Source: Phycisphaerae bacterium
Lineage (GTDB): Bacteria; Planctomycetota; Phycisphaerae; Sedimentisphaerales; Anaerobacaceae
Assembly (NCBI GenBank): GCA_030615025.1
Contig: JAUXAB010000014.1
Span: 1-64,000 of the forward strand
DNA length: 64,000 nt
Direction: 5' to 3'
Made by a program: the position numbers and the translations under genes. The notes under the pieces were generated by a model. It was given only the letters and a program-made list of their open reading frames with translations. It had not been told where the DNA came from and did no database searches. This document shows, in pieces, positions 41,320 to 51,300 of the stretch (within the stretch, counting starts at the first letter, position 1; every line of letters starts with the position of its first letter).

Positions 41320-43131
41320 ATGAACCATCATAAATTAGTTTTATTGTGTGCGATTTGCTTGATACTGGTCCCAGAATGCGAGGTTTGGGGTGCGAGCAAA
41401 AGGCCTGCCGTTTCCGGCGAACTGAAAAAGTGGCACAAGATTACTCTTACCTTCGCCGGGCCCAACAGCGGTGAAAAGGCAAAGCCGAATCCTTTTCTCG
41501 ACTATCGCCTCAACGTCACGTTCACTAAGGGCAAAAAGAAATACGTTGTCGCCGGTTATTATGCGGCTGACGACAAAGCTGGAGAAACCAGTGCTACGTC
41601 GGGTAACAAATGGCGAGTTCATTTCGTGCCGAGTGAAGAGGACCGATGGTCTTATAGGGCTTCCTTCCGCACCGGGCCGGATATTGCTGTCAACAGCGAC
41701 CCAAAAGCAGGCAAGCCCATCGCCTTCGACGGCGCCAAAGGGAGGTTTACCGTTGCCCCTACGGACAAGACGGGGCGAGACCACCGGGCCAAAGGGCTAC
41801 TCAAATACGTCGGCAAACGGTATCTGCAATTCGCCGAGACAGGAGAATATTTCATCAAGGGCGGCGCCGACAGCCCGGAAAACTTCCTGGCCTACGCCGA
41901 CTTTGACGGCACGTACGACACCGCTGAGCTGAAACGCAAAGGAGAAGCTGCGGGTGAAAAATTTCTGCACCGATACACGCCACACGTGCGGGACTTCAAA
42001 CCTGGTGACCCAACGTGGAAAAACGGCAAAGGTAAGGGAATGATCGGGGCCCTGAATTACCTTGCAAGTAAGGGTATGAACAGCGTTTATTTCATTCCGT
42101 ATAACATCGACGGCGGCGACGGCAAGGACGTCTGGCCCTGGACCAAGCCAGGTGAGAAATTGCGGTTCGACTGCAGTAAACTCGACCAGTGGGAGATTGT
42201 TTTCTCACACATGGATAAGCTCGGTCTTATGCTGCATATCATTACGCAAGAGCAGGAAAACGACCAGGGCCTCGACGGCGGCGAGCTTGGCCGGCAGCGT
42301 AAGCTCTACTACCGTGAGCTGATAGCCCGCTTCGCCCATCACCTCGGCTTAGTCTGGAACCTCGGCGAGGAAAATACGAACACCACCCCCCAGCGAAAGG
42401 CGTTCTCCCGCTATATTAAAGAGGTTGACCCTTACGACCACCCAGTGGTTATGCATACCTACCCCGGCAAATATGAGGAGTTTTACAGTCCATTGCTGGG
42501 CTACGAGCACTTTGACGGCCCCTCGCTGCAGACCAACGACACGCACGCCCAGACGATGAAATGGGTCGACCGCTCCGCTTCTGCCGGCCGTAAGTGGTTC
42601 GTTTGTCTGGACGAAATCGGCCCCGCACACACCGGCGTCAAGCCCGACAAAGACGACTACCGGCACGATGAAGTCCGGAAGAAACATTTGTGGGGGAACC
42701 TGATGGCCGGCGGCGCCGGGGTCGAATGGTACTTCGGATACAACTTCGCCCACAACGACCTCAATTGTGAAGATTGGCGCAGCCGGGAGCATATGTGGGA
42801 GCTGACCCGCTACGCGTTGGAGTTTTTCCACCGACATCTGCCGTTTACCGAAATGTACCACCACGACGAGCTGACCTCGGCCAAGAACGACTACTGCTTC
42901 GCTAAACCCAGCGAAATCTACGCCATCTATCTGCCGGCCGGGGGCACTACGCACCTCGATTTGGGAAATAGCTCGGCAACCTTCACCGTACACTGGTATA
43001 ACCCGCGTATCGGCGGCCCACTGCGGACCGGCACCATCCAGACAATCACTGGCCCCGGCTCAGTTGCCGTTGGGCATCCACCGCAAGAGGCGAATAAGGA
43101 CTGGGTCGCCCTGATAAAGTTAAAACAATAG
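41320..43131 (+). CDS. DUF5060-containing secreted glycoside hydrolase-like protein
   Basis: AAGGAG before ATG 41320 supports the start. The 603 aa have a signal peptide (LVLLCAICLILVPECEVWG), then a DUF5060 pattern: WHKITLTFAGPNSGE..NPFLDYRLNVTF, YVVAGYYAADD, SGNKWRVHFVPSEEDRWSYRASF. The catalytic-barrel region has GALNYLASKGMNSVYFIPYNIDGGDGKDVWPW, HMDKLGLMLHIITQEQEND, LGLVWNLGEENTN (possible acid/base Glu) and VCLDEIGPAHTG (possible second Glu). The C terminus is a small beta domain (TTHLDLGNSSATFTVHWYNPRIGG). The polysaccharide substrate is unknown; the domain order matches the apiosidase/DUF4038-like families. Confidence 0.78.
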   Translation: MNHHKLVLLCAICLILVPECEVWGASKRPAVSGELKKWHKITLTFAGPNSGEKAKPNPFLDYRLNVTFTKGKKKYVVAGYYAADDKAGETSATSGNKWRVHFVPSEEDRWSYRASFRTGPDIAVNSDPKAGKPIAFDGAKGRFTVAPTDKTGRDHRAKGLLKYVGKRYLQFAETGEYFIKGGADSPENFLAYADFDGTYDTAELKRKGEAAGEKFLHRYTPHVRDFKPGDPTWKNGKGKGMIGALNYLASKGMNSVYFIPYNIDGGDGKDVWPWTKPGEKLRFDCSKLDQWEIVFSHMDKLGLMLHIITQEQENDQGLDGGELGRQRKLYYRELIARFAHHLGLVWNLGEENTNTTPQRKAFSRYIKEVDPYDHPVVMHTYPGKYEEFYSPLLGYEHFDGPSLQTNDTHAQTMKWVDRSASAGRKWFVCLDEIGPAHTGVKPDKDDYRHDEVRKKHLWGNLMAGGAGVEWYFGYNFAHNDLNCEDWRSREHMWELTRYALEFFHRHLPFTEMYHHDELTSAKNDYCFAKPSEIYAIYLPAGGTTHLDLGNSSATFTVHWYNPRIGGPLRTGTIQTITGPGSVAVGHPPQEANKDWVALIKLKQ

Positions 43132-43153
43132 GCTTGCCGAAGGATAGAAAAAT

Positions 43154-43291
43154 ATGAAGGGCTGCAAAGCATCAAATATAAGCAATTGCACATCTGCCCG
43201 TCCTTTCAATTTTAAAGTCGGGGAAAGCCAGTACAAATACAATTATACACTTCCCGGCATAGATATCAAGGAAATTTTGGATAACTTCTGA
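43154..43291 (+). CDS. Possible 45-aa small protein
   Basis: ATG 43154 with AAGGA nine bases upstream opens a 45-codon frame ending at TGA 43289-43291, with product MKGCKASNISNCTSARPFNF... and a tail ESQYKYNYTLPGIDIKEIL. It is below the size of the ORF track. I recognise nothing in it, and base composition is AT-rich. The rest of 43132-43428 holds the 'cgatatacgaaatacgaa' vocabulary. Confidence 0.25.
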   Translation: MKGCKASNISNCTSARPFNFKVGESQYKYNYTLPGIDIKEILDNF

Positions 43292-43428
43292 AGCCGTGTG
43301 GGTAAAAAAATGTGTTGCAAAGGTCAGCATCGGGCTTATAATGTTTTTTTCGTGATGCGTATATAGTATTGCGTATCGCGTAAAGAAAATAACGATATAC
43401 GAAATACGAAAATAAGGAGCAAATTTTT

Positions 43429-44745
43429 ATGGAACCAATAACAGAGCCGGGAGTCGACTTGTTTGCCAAGGACTCGCCGTCAATGGACGAAATTAAGAAA
43501 CTCTCTGAGTTTGTCCATTCCAGTGAAAGCAACCAGCTTAATTTTAGTGAACAGCTTGAAGAAAATATGAGCAAGAGCGGTCAGAAGAGTTCTTTGGCGA
43601 TAGGAATCGGGCTATTTATTGTCGGCGGAAACGCGGAAGCAACCAAGAAACTTCAAAAAGCTAAGGACTGCAAAGAAAAATTCATATATTTGGCCTTTGC
43701 ACTTCGGCAAACAGGCAAATTCGATGAAGCAATCGAAAACCTGGAAAGAAGCGTTGAACACGGGGCCGACACATTAAGCACAACTCTGGAAAAAGCTGCC
43801 ACATATCGTTATGCATCCGACTTTGAGGCTGCAACTAAGGAGCTCAAAACATGCTCAAATTTTGAAAATGTAAGCGCCGAATACCACTACCAGCTTGCCC
43901 GTCTTCAAGAAGCACAAGGGCTCTACGAACAGGCAATGGACAACTATAAAACAGCTTTTGAATTATCGCCGAGCCATCAAAGAGCACTTTTCCACTTGGC
44001 CTACCGCTGCGATTTGTCGGGCGATGAAGGCGCAGCCATCGACTACTACAAGCAAATTGCTTCAGGCTCTCTGGTCTATGTAAGCGCGCTGCTGAATTTA
44101 GCAGTGCTTTATGAAGACCGCGATGAGCTTGAGAAAGCATCTCAATGTGTTGATACGGTTTTGAGGTTTCATCCGAATCATCAAAGAGCAATCCTGTTCA
44201 ACAAAGACATCGAAAGCTCAAAAACAATGTTCTACGACGAGGAAAAAGAGGATAAAAAGACCCGGAAAAGCCAAATCCTCGAAACGCCGATCTCCGATTT
44301 TGAGCTGTCGGTACGGAGTAGAAACTGCCTGAAAAAAATGAACATCCTAACGTTAGGCGACCTTTTGAATATCAGCGAGATAGAGCTGTTATCTTATAAA
44401 AACTTTGGTGAAACGTCCCTTAGAGAAATCAAGCTCCTGCTCGAAACAAAAGGATTGCATCTTGGTACGACCCTGGAGGAAGAGCAGCTGTCTTCAACAG
44501 AAACCTCCGATCTGAGCGTCGCAGAAGATAAAGATGAACAACTCCTGAACAAACCGATAGATGACCTTCAATTGTCGGTGCGTGCTCGAAAGTGCCTGCA
44601 AAAACTTGATCTTCGTACGCTCGACGATTTGACACGCAAAACAGATGCGGAACTACTCGGCTGTAAAAACTTCGGCGTAACAAGCTTAAACGAGATCAAA
44701 AAGGCCATCAACAACCTTGGATTATCACTGCGAACCCTGGATTAA
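43429..44745 (+). CDS. TPR protein with two C-terminal RpoA-CTD-like domains
   Basis: The 438 aa contain about six TPR-like helices (KFIYLAFALRQTGKFDEAIENLERSVEHG; YHYQLARLQEAQGLYEQAMDNYKTAFELSPSHQRALFHLAYRCD). Two tandem domains follow: ISDFELSVRSRNCLKKMNILTLGDLLNISEIELLSYKNFGETSLREIKLLL and IDDLQLSVRARKCLQKLDLRTLDDLTRKTDAELLGCKNFGVTSLNEIKKAI, each with the helix-hairpin-helix pattern of the RNA polymerase alpha C-terminal domain. They may bind DNA or RNA polymerase-associated proteins. AAGGAG precedes the ATG. Not linked to its neighbours. A regulatory role is inference. Confidence 0.8.
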   Translation: MEPITEPGVDLFAKDSPSMDEIKKLSEFVHSSESNQLNFSEQLEENMSKSGQKSSLAIGIGLFIVGGNAEATKKLQKAKDCKEKFIYLAFALRQTGKFDEAIENLERSVEHGADTLSTTLEKAATYRYASDFEAATKELKTCSNFENVSAEYHYQLARLQEAQGLYEQAMDNYKTAFELSPSHQRALFHLAYRCDLSGDEGAAIDYYKQIASGSLVYVSALLNLAVLYEDRDELEKASQCVDTVLRFHPNHQRAILFNKDIESSKTMFYDEEKEDKKTRKSQILETPISDFELSVRSRNCLKKMNILTLGDLLNISEIELLSYKNFGETSLREIKLLLETKGLHLGTTLEEEQLSSTETSDLSVAEDKDEQLLNKPIDDLQLSVRARKCLQKLDLRTLDDLTRKTDAELLGCKNFGVTSLNEIKKAINNLGLSLRTLD

Positions 44746-44770
44746 CCGATTGATTATTGATTATTGATAA

Positions 44771-46066
44771 ATGGTCATTGAAAAAAACATTAACAATAAT
44801 CAATTGAAAATAATCAATAATCAATTGATTCGGATAGCCCCTCTGCTTTTGCTGGTAATTCTCGGCGGCTGCAAGGCAAGGCAGCTGGCCAGACCCACGC
44901 CGCAGATGGATATCGAAGCGCAGTTCTGGGTAAGGGTCTTACTTCTCGATGATGTCACGGACTGCAAACTAAAGACCCGCTCGCCTTTCAGCATTGGTAC
45001 CAGGGACAACTCAATAGCAACCAGACAGCACTTTGGCCAGGTCAATGTGCCGATAAACGTTAGCGTATCCGGCGGCAGAATTACAATTGGCAGCCAACAC
45101 TTTGTAAGCAACGAAGTCATTATTTCGCCGGACGAGCCATACATCTTTAACCTGAACGGCAACGATTATCGCGGCAAATTAAAACTAATAACCAATCCTG
45201 AAGATAAATCCTTCGATGCAGTAAACCTTGTTCCGCTTGAACCGTATTTAGCCGGCGTAGTGGGAGCCGAGATGCCCAATTATTGGGAACCGGCGGCACT
45301 TCAGGCTCAGGCAATCGCGGCCAGAACCTATTGCCTGTACATGAAAAAACGTTTTGGCAGCAAGCGCAGCTGGGATGTCAAAAGAACGCAGGCAAGTCAG
45401 GTTTACCTCGGTGTCAAAGCCGAATCAGCCCAGGTCTGGGAAGCTGTCAACAGGACATACGGGCAGGTTTTAGTCTGTAAGGGACCCGGCGGTACTGAAG
45501 GTATCTTCCCTGCTTACTACAGCTCAGTCTGCGGCGGCTACACCGAAAACAGCAAGCACGTATTCGGCGATTTTTTCGAAGCACTGGCTGGGGTCGCCTG
45601 CCCGTATTGTAAGGATGTGGCCAAACCCGACTTTTTTTTCTGGCCTATGGTTCAATTTGATAAGGCCTATGTCACAAACAGGCTATTACGGAGGTACCCA
45701 AAGCTAAAGCGGCTTGGAGAAATCAGAAATATCAGAGCTGCCAAGCAAAGTGACTATCAAGGTAACTATGGAAGATATTCGCGATTGACGTTGGTCAAAC
45801 TTCTCGGCTCAACCGGCAAAAGCGATTTCCTGCGAGCTGAGGACTTTCGTCTGGCAATCGACCGAAGCGGGCGTAAGATAAAAAGCACGATTTGCCAAAT
45901 CGTCAACTGGGGCGATAAATGGGCATTTATGTCGGGCAGAGGTTACGGCCACGGCGTAGGGATGTGCCAATGCGGGGCTCAAGGGATGGCAAGAAAAGGC
46001 AAAACAGCAAGGCAGATACTTGGCTTTTACTATCCCGGCTCTAAGATATTGACAATTGACTATTGA
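44771..46066 (+). CDS. SpoIID/LytB domain lipoprotein
   Basis: The 431-aa frame has a lipobox, LVILGGC (C34). The first 19 residues (INNNQLKIINNQ) are encoded by intergenic AATAATCAATTG repeats, so the real start may be the TTG at 44825, giving MIRIAPLLLLVILGGC. The body has SpoIID motifs: LEPYLAGVVGAEMPNYWEPAALQAQAIAARTYCLYMKKR, GGYTENSKHVFG, and GRGYGHGVGMCQCGAQGMARKGKTARQILGFYYPGSKI. SpoIID family proteins cleave denuded glycan strands of peptidoglycan; in this non-sporulating lineage it would be a cell-wall remodelling lipoprotein. Confidence 0.85.
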   Translation: MVIEKNINNNQLKIINNQLIRIAPLLLLVILGGCKARQLARPTPQMDIEAQFWVRVLLLDDVTDCKLKTRSPFSIGTRDNSIATRQHFGQVNVPINVSVSGGRITIGSQHFVSNEVIISPDEPYIFNLNGNDYRGKLKLITNPEDKSFDAVNLVPLEPYLAGVVGAEMPNYWEPAALQAQAIAARTYCLYMKKRFGSKRSWDVKRTQASQVYLGVKAESAQVWEAVNRTYGQVLVCKGPGGTEGIFPAYYSSVCGGYTENSKHVFGDFFEALAGVACPYCKDVAKPDFFFWPMVQFDKAYVTNRLLRRYPKLKRLGEIRNIRAAKQSDYQGNYGRYSRLTLVKLLGSTGKSDFLRAEDFRLAIDRSGRKIKSTICQIVNWGDKWAFMSGRGYGHGVGMCQCGAQGMARKGKTARQILGFYYPGSKILTIDY

Positions 46067-46225
46067 AAAATGAACAGTAGATTTTGGGTTGAGCCATTCC
46101 CAAACTGCATTCTTTCGGCTATACCTAACAACTTTTAAGCCACTCGCAAAGTCGGCATTTGGCAATTGATAGATTGCTCTTCCTGTGCTACAGTAATTTA
46201 TGCTATAATTTGAGCGAGGCCAATT

Positions 46226-46516
46226 ATGGGTTTAGATGAGATCAAAAAGGTTTTGAAAGAGTATAAATCGGCACTTAAAGATAAGTACCATGTAGATACT
46301 CTTGGTATTTTTGGTTCCTACGTGCTAAACGAACAAGCCGGCGACAGCGACCTCGATATTCTTGTTGATTTTACTGCTCCTATAAGTCTTTTTGAATTTA
46401 TTGATATGGAAGAAGAGCTTTCGGAATTATTAAATGTCAAAGTTGATCTTGTATCGCGCAATGCGCTTAAACCTTATATTGGTAAGCGTATTTTGAATGA
46501 GGTCCAGCTCGTATGA
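46226..46516 (+). CDS. mntA: MNT-type minimal nucleotidyltransferase (HEPN/MNT antitoxin)
   Basis: The 96-aa protein has the polymerase-beta-like motif IFGSYVLNEQAGDSDLDILVDF (GS then DxD), followed by LFEFIDMEEELSELLNVKVDLVSRNALKPYI, as in MntA proteins. In HEPN/MNT modules this protein adenylylates and silences the HepT RNase. A TATAAT at 46204-46209 lies in the spacer. The stop overlaps the start of a truncated HepT (ATGA). With the toxin broken, the module is probably decayed. Confidence 0.82.
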   Translation: MGLDEIKKVLKEYKSALKDKYHVDTLGIFGSYVLNEQAGDSDLDILVDFTAPISLFEFIDMEEELSELLNVKVDLVSRNALKPYIGKRILNEVQLV

Positions 46517-46611
46517 AAGACAGAGACTTGCGAGATTACATTAATGACCCGATAGAAGCCTGTGAAGATATTCCATCCTTTACGAAAGGCAAAGGTATAA
46601 AAGGGAAATGA
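46513..46611 (+). pseudogene. Truncated HepT (HEPN toxin, DUF86)
   Basis: ATG 46513 overlaps the MNT stop and starts MKDRDLRDYINDPIEACEDIPSFTKG, the opening of a DUF86/HepT protein ('mkdRDlr.yl.DileaiekIeefT.g'). It stops after 32 codons with GKGIKGK, whereas the family is about 110-140 aa and has its RX4-6H catalytic motif near the end. It is thus non-functional. Positions 46612-46671 do not continue the frame. Confidence 0.65.
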
Positions 46612-46671
46612 TGTGCACAGCAGAGTTTACTATCTACTGCTGGGGCTGCAAGATTGTAAATCCTTACTGAG

Positions 46672-47778
46672 ATGGCTGACTTGGAAATTCTCTTTCAGGA
46701 CTCCGGCTCTTTGGCGCGGCGAGGGTTATTAACGACATCGCACGGTAAGGTTGAAACACCCGCCTTTATACCTGTCGGCACCACGGGTGCGGTAAAAGGT
46801 ATCAGTCCACAACAACTCAAAGAAACCGGGGCCGACATTGTTTTGGCCAACACGTACCATTTGCTGCTTCGGCCCGGAGTCGAAGCGGTGGAGGCGCTTG
46901 GCGGACTGCACAAATTTATGGCCTGGAATGACCCAATCCTGACCGACAGCGGCGGATATCAAATCTTCTCACTAAGTGCGCTAACGAAGGTCGATGATGA
47001 TGGTGTTGAATTTTCCAGCCATGTGGACGGGGCAAAAATATACCTGAACGCTGAAACAGCAACAAAACTCCAAAACCGGCTGGGTGCGGATATAATAATG
47101 TGCTTCGACGAATGCGCACCATACGGTGCCAGCATACAACAACTAAAAAAAGCCGTGGAAAGAACTGTCCGCTGGGCCGAGCGTTGTAAACAGGCACACA
47201 GCAAGCCCAAACAGATGCTGTTCGCGATCGTACAGGGCGGAATAAACCTGGAGCTCAGAACACACTGCGCCTGCGAACTTGTCAAATTGGATTTTGACGG
47301 GTATGCTATCGGCGGATTAAGTGTTGGTGAAGGGCACGAAGATATGATAAAAACGGCTGCTCATACAACGCAGCAATTGCCGAAAGATAAGCCTCGCTAT
47401 CTGATGGGCGTAGGCAGGCCGGCTGATATTGTTGCCGCGGTGAAGGCCGGCGTCGATATGTTCGACTGCGTGCTGCCAACCCGAAACGGACGAAACGCCT
47501 TTGCTTTTGCCGAAAACGGCCCTGTGCGCTTGAGGAACAACGCTCACATAAACGACGCCAGGCCAATCGAAGCCGGCTGCGACTGCTACTGCTGTAAAAA
47601 TTTTAGTCGTGGGGCGCTGAGGCATTTCTTCAATGTCGGAGAAATGCTCGGCCCAATCTTAGTGTCGCTGCATAATCTAAGGTTTTACCAGAGATTGATG
47701 GCCAAAATAAGAGGGCTAATAGAAAAGAACGAATTTGCCGAGTGGTCAGACACACAATTAAAATCTATTGATTATTGA
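46672..47778 (+). CDS. tgt: Queuine/7-deazaguanine tRNA-guanine transglycosylase
   Basis: Tgt exchanges guanine 34 for preQ1 in tRNAs with GUN anticodons. The 368 aa have TPAFIPVGTTGAVKGISPQQL, DIVLANTYHLLLRPG, ILTDSGGYQIFSLS (catalytic Asp in the base-binding loop), FAIVQGG, DGYAIGGLSVGEG, MGVGRPADIV, DMFDCVLPTRNGRNAFAF, and a zinc site CDCYCCKNFSRGALRHFF. It is followed by yajC and secDF, a common bacterial order. No ribosome site was recognised before ATG 46672. Confidence 0.95.
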   Translation: MADLEILFQDSGSLARRGLLTTSHGKVETPAFIPVGTTGAVKGISPQQLKETGADIVLANTYHLLLRPGVEAVEALGGLHKFMAWNDPILTDSGGYQIFSLSALTKVDDDGVEFSSHVDGAKIYLNAETATKLQNRLGADIIMCFDECAPYGASIQQLKKAVERTVRWAERCKQAHSKPKQMLFAIVQGGINLELRTHCACELVKLDFDGYAIGGLSVGEGHEDMIKTAAHTTQQLPKDKPRYLMGVGRPADIVAAVKAGVDMFDCVLPTRNGRNAFAFAENGPVRLRNNAHINDARPIEAGCDCYCCKNFSRGALRHFFNVGEMLGPILVSLHNLRFYQRLMAKIRGLIEKNEFAEWSDTQLKSIDY

Positions 47779-47851
47779 TAAATGATAACTTAACATCTTA
47801 TCAATAGTCGGTAATCGATAATTGACAATCAATTACGAAGGGAAAATAAAA

Positions 47852-48262
47852 ATGAACAATTTATGGATATTGGCTCAAGCAGAAGCTGACGAGGGACCTT
47901 CCGGCATCAGCTCAGAGCCGGTCACAAAGGAAGGTGAAGCAGTTACGCTTGTGCCGGACTCCAACAGGCCTCAAAGGCAAACACAAAAGCGAGGATTCGG
48001 ATATTCCCAGTTCATCTTGCTTGGTTTGATGTTCGTGGTGTTTTACTTTCTGCTTTTTAGAGGGCCTCGAAAAAAACAACAGCAGCACAAGCAACTGGTT
48101 CAATCGCTGCAAAAAAATGACCGAGTCAGAACAATCGGCGGAATTATCGGAACCGTAGTCGATATTAAGGGCGACGAGGTTACGCTAAAAGTCGATGAGT
48201 CGACTAACACAAAAATAAAAGTTGCCTCTTCAGCAATCGGAAAGAATTTGTCGAAAGAATAA
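47852..48262 (+). CDS. yajC: Sec translocase accessory subunit YajC
   Basis: The start is set at ATG 47852, after GAAGGGAAAA, not at 47822 (136 aa). A single N-terminal membrane helix (QFILLGLMFVVFYFLLFRGPRKKQQQHKQLVQSLQKNDRVRT) carries the YajC signature 'yFLl.RP..k..k....ml..L..GD.V.T', followed by GGIIGTVVDIKGDEVTLKVDESTNTKIKVASSAI. An extra 55 or so residues precede the helix. It sits just upstream of secDF, as is usual. Confidence 0.92.
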   Translation: MNNLWILAQAEADEGPSGISSEPVTKEGEAVTLVPDSNRPQRQTQKRGFGYSQFILLGLMFVVFYFLLFRGPRKKQQQHKQLVQSLQKNDRVRTIGGIIGTVVDIKGDEVTLKVDESTNTKIKVASSAIGKNLSKE

Positions 48263-48325
48263 TAGTTCATAGTTCGTAGTTCATAGTTCGTAGTTCATAG
48301 TTCGTAGTTCATAGACTACGAATTA
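48262..48325. repeat. Tandem repeat of GTTCATAGTTCGTA in the yajC-secDF gap
   Basis: Four or so units of gttcatagttcgta fill the spacer directly after the yajC stop; similar words occur at about 20181-20212 and 2133-2150. Confidence 0.7.
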
Positions 48326-48357
48326 GGCGATACTCGATACGATATACGAGGGAAGTT

Positions 48358-51300
48358 ATGGGCAAGAATCCGACGCCGAAAATCGTTATAATTATTGTTT
48401 TAGTAGCCGTTGCAAGCTGGACTTTATATCCGCCAAGCAAAACCTTAAAGCCCGGACCGGACCTTGGAGGGGGAACAAGTCTTATCTATGAAATTGACAC
48501 GCAGGGGCTCGAAGAGTATGAAAAGAAAGATCTGGCGCAGAGAATGATAACGGTCCTGCGCAGGCGAATAGACCCTGCTAACATCCAAAACCTTATATGG
48601 CGGCCTCAGGGCGGCACCCGCTTCGAAATACAAATGCCACTGGCAAGCGCAGAAACGCGCGTGAAACGGCAGAACTTCGAGAAAGCCAAGAGCGATTTGC
48701 TGGCTGAAAATATAAACCCGGCAAGAATTATGTACTCTCTCAAGAAGCCGGTAGAAGAGCGAGCGGCAGATTTCAATGATTTCACCCAGGAAGATCCTAA
48801 TAGATTAACAATTCTCGAGACCCTTGCCAAAGCTTATGACGAACGCAAGGACCTGCAAAATAAAAGAGACAAACTCCTTGCGGAACTCGAAACCGCAGAA
48901 AAAGAGATGTCTTCGGCCGGTATCGACCCCAACGAGGTGAAACTAAATGTCGGCTCGTGGAGCAAGCTCGATGCGAAACTCGAAACCGCAGAAAAAGAGA
49001 TGGCTTCGGCTGGTATCGACCCCAACGAGGTGAAACTAAATGTCGGCTCGTGGAGCAAGCTCGATGAGAAAGAGCTTGCAGAATCACTGAAGGAGTTCGC
49101 CGATGCTAATGAACATGTTGAGGAGCTGCTTGGCAAGTATGTAAACAGAGAGAAAGAGCTTGCAGAATCACTGAAGGAGTTCGCCGATGCTAATGAACAT
49201 GTTGAGCTGCTTGGCAAGTACGTAAAGAAATATTCCACCTGGGCGGATGTCGTTAACCAGCTAACCGATGAAGAATTTGTCGAAAAATACAAGAATGCAA
49301 AAAAGGCCCTCGATAAATTAAACCTGACCGAAGACCAGATAAAGAATGTGCTTGATATGAAGGCCAAATCGCAAAAGAGAAGGGAGGCAATCGAGGAGCT
49401 CAAGGCAGGATTTCCAGAGCGGGCGGGAAAAATCGAGGCCGTAGTGGCGATGTTCGACGAGTACCGTCCATTCCGAGGCAGACTCGACGACCCGAAAGAC
49501 CTGCAGCGCATGCTAAAAGGCGCTGGCATATTGGAGTTTAGAATACTGCCGACGATTGATGAGACGGATGTGGATGCCGACGAGATGGCCAGGCAAGTCG
49601 AACTGCTCAGGACAAAGGGGCCTAAATTTGCTTCGAACGCCTCAAAGGGCAAATATGTATGGTGCGAAATAGAAAATATCAAAGAATGGAAGGTACCTAA
49701 CTCGATTGCAGCGCCATTTGGCGAGAAGTATTTCGTGCTGGCAAGTAACACAAAAAATGAAACGCTGCTGCATAGCACGGAAGGGCCAAGGGCGTGGAAA
49801 CTCGAAAGGGCCAGACCATCCACGGACGATATGGGCCGAAGGGCCATCGGTTTCTCACTTAATGAAAAAGGCGGACTGCTATTCGGCAAGCTTACCGGAA
49901 ACAATATTGACCGGCCGTTGTGTATTCTGCTGGATGGTGTCGCAATAACCGCTCCAAGCATTAATGAGAGAATAGGGGCCTCCGGCATAATAAAGGGGAG
50001 CTTCAATCAAACAGAAGTTGCCGATATGGTCGATAAGCTGAACGCCGGCTCTTTGCCGGCCAGGCTGATAGAGCAGCCGATCTCGGTAAAGACAATCGGC
50101 CCGTCCATCGGGGCGGACAACCGCGACAAAGGTATCAAAGCCGGTTTAATCGGCTTGTGTCTAGTGCTGCTCTGTATGCTGACTTACTATACGCTGGCCG
50201 GCTCAATCGCGGATGCGGCACTGCTTATGAACCTGCTGTTTGTGTTGGCCATAATGGCGCTTGCGCGAGCAACGTTCACATTACCGGGCATCGCCGGCAT
50301 GATACTAACGATTGGTATGAGCGTTGACGCAAACGTGCTTATTTTTGAGAGAATCCGCGAAGAACAGCAGCGAGGCTCGTCGCTGAGAATCGCCATAAGA
50401 AACGGCTACCAGCGAGCATTTAGAACCATTTTAGATGCCAACCTCACCACCTTCATCACGGCTACGATTCTTTTCTGGGTCGCTTCGGAAGAAATAAAAG
50501 GCTTCGCCCTCGTTCTTATGCTCGGTATCGCCTCGAGTATGTTCACCGCACTGTTTGTAACGCGGGTGATCTTCGATCTTCTTTTAAGGCGGCGAATTAT
50601 CAAAGACCATTTGATAATGCTGCATCTGATACGCAAACCAAACGTAAACTGGATGGCATCGAGACCAATCTTCCTGTGCATATCAACTGTTCTTATTGCA
50701 GCAGGCCTGTTTGTGTTCTTTACAAGAGACGATGCAAAGAACAATAAATACGGTATCGAATTTACCGCTGGAACAAGCGCCCAAATCAACCTAAAAGATA
50801 ATGTCAATCTTTCCAGACAGGATGTCGAAGATAGAATACGCAAAATGGGAACGGACCCGAACAACCCCAACCCGGCCCTTGCAGCGGCAAGCGTCTACAG
50901 CGTCGGAAAGCCAAAGCCGCCTAAAGAAACTCCAGAGGGAGAAAAAATAGAAAAAATATACAAACAATATGAAATTAACACTACTGAAACGAACAAAACG
51001 GCCACTACTATTACTTTCCCGGAACCGGCGCAGCATACCGTTGAAACCATTACTTCAGCAATTAAAAAAGCTGAGGATGAATTCGGAGGCAGACTAAATA
51101 ATTTGCTCGTAACAGAACAGAGCAGCACCGCTGCATTTGTCATAACGACAAGCCAGATGAACAAATCCCTGGTAAGAAATGTACTGACGAGAGCTTTTGC
51201 TGATGCTAACGTTTTTGCTGATGCTAACGTCGGAGAACCGCAAGTCGATGAGGTCGTCAATGACGCGATACTCAAGGCTTTCGAAGGTGAGCTGGAAATC

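Noticed and set aside
48834-50006. 390-codon minus-strand ORF
   Set aside because: Antisense to secDF, serine-rich and caused by codon structure and the tandem duplications.
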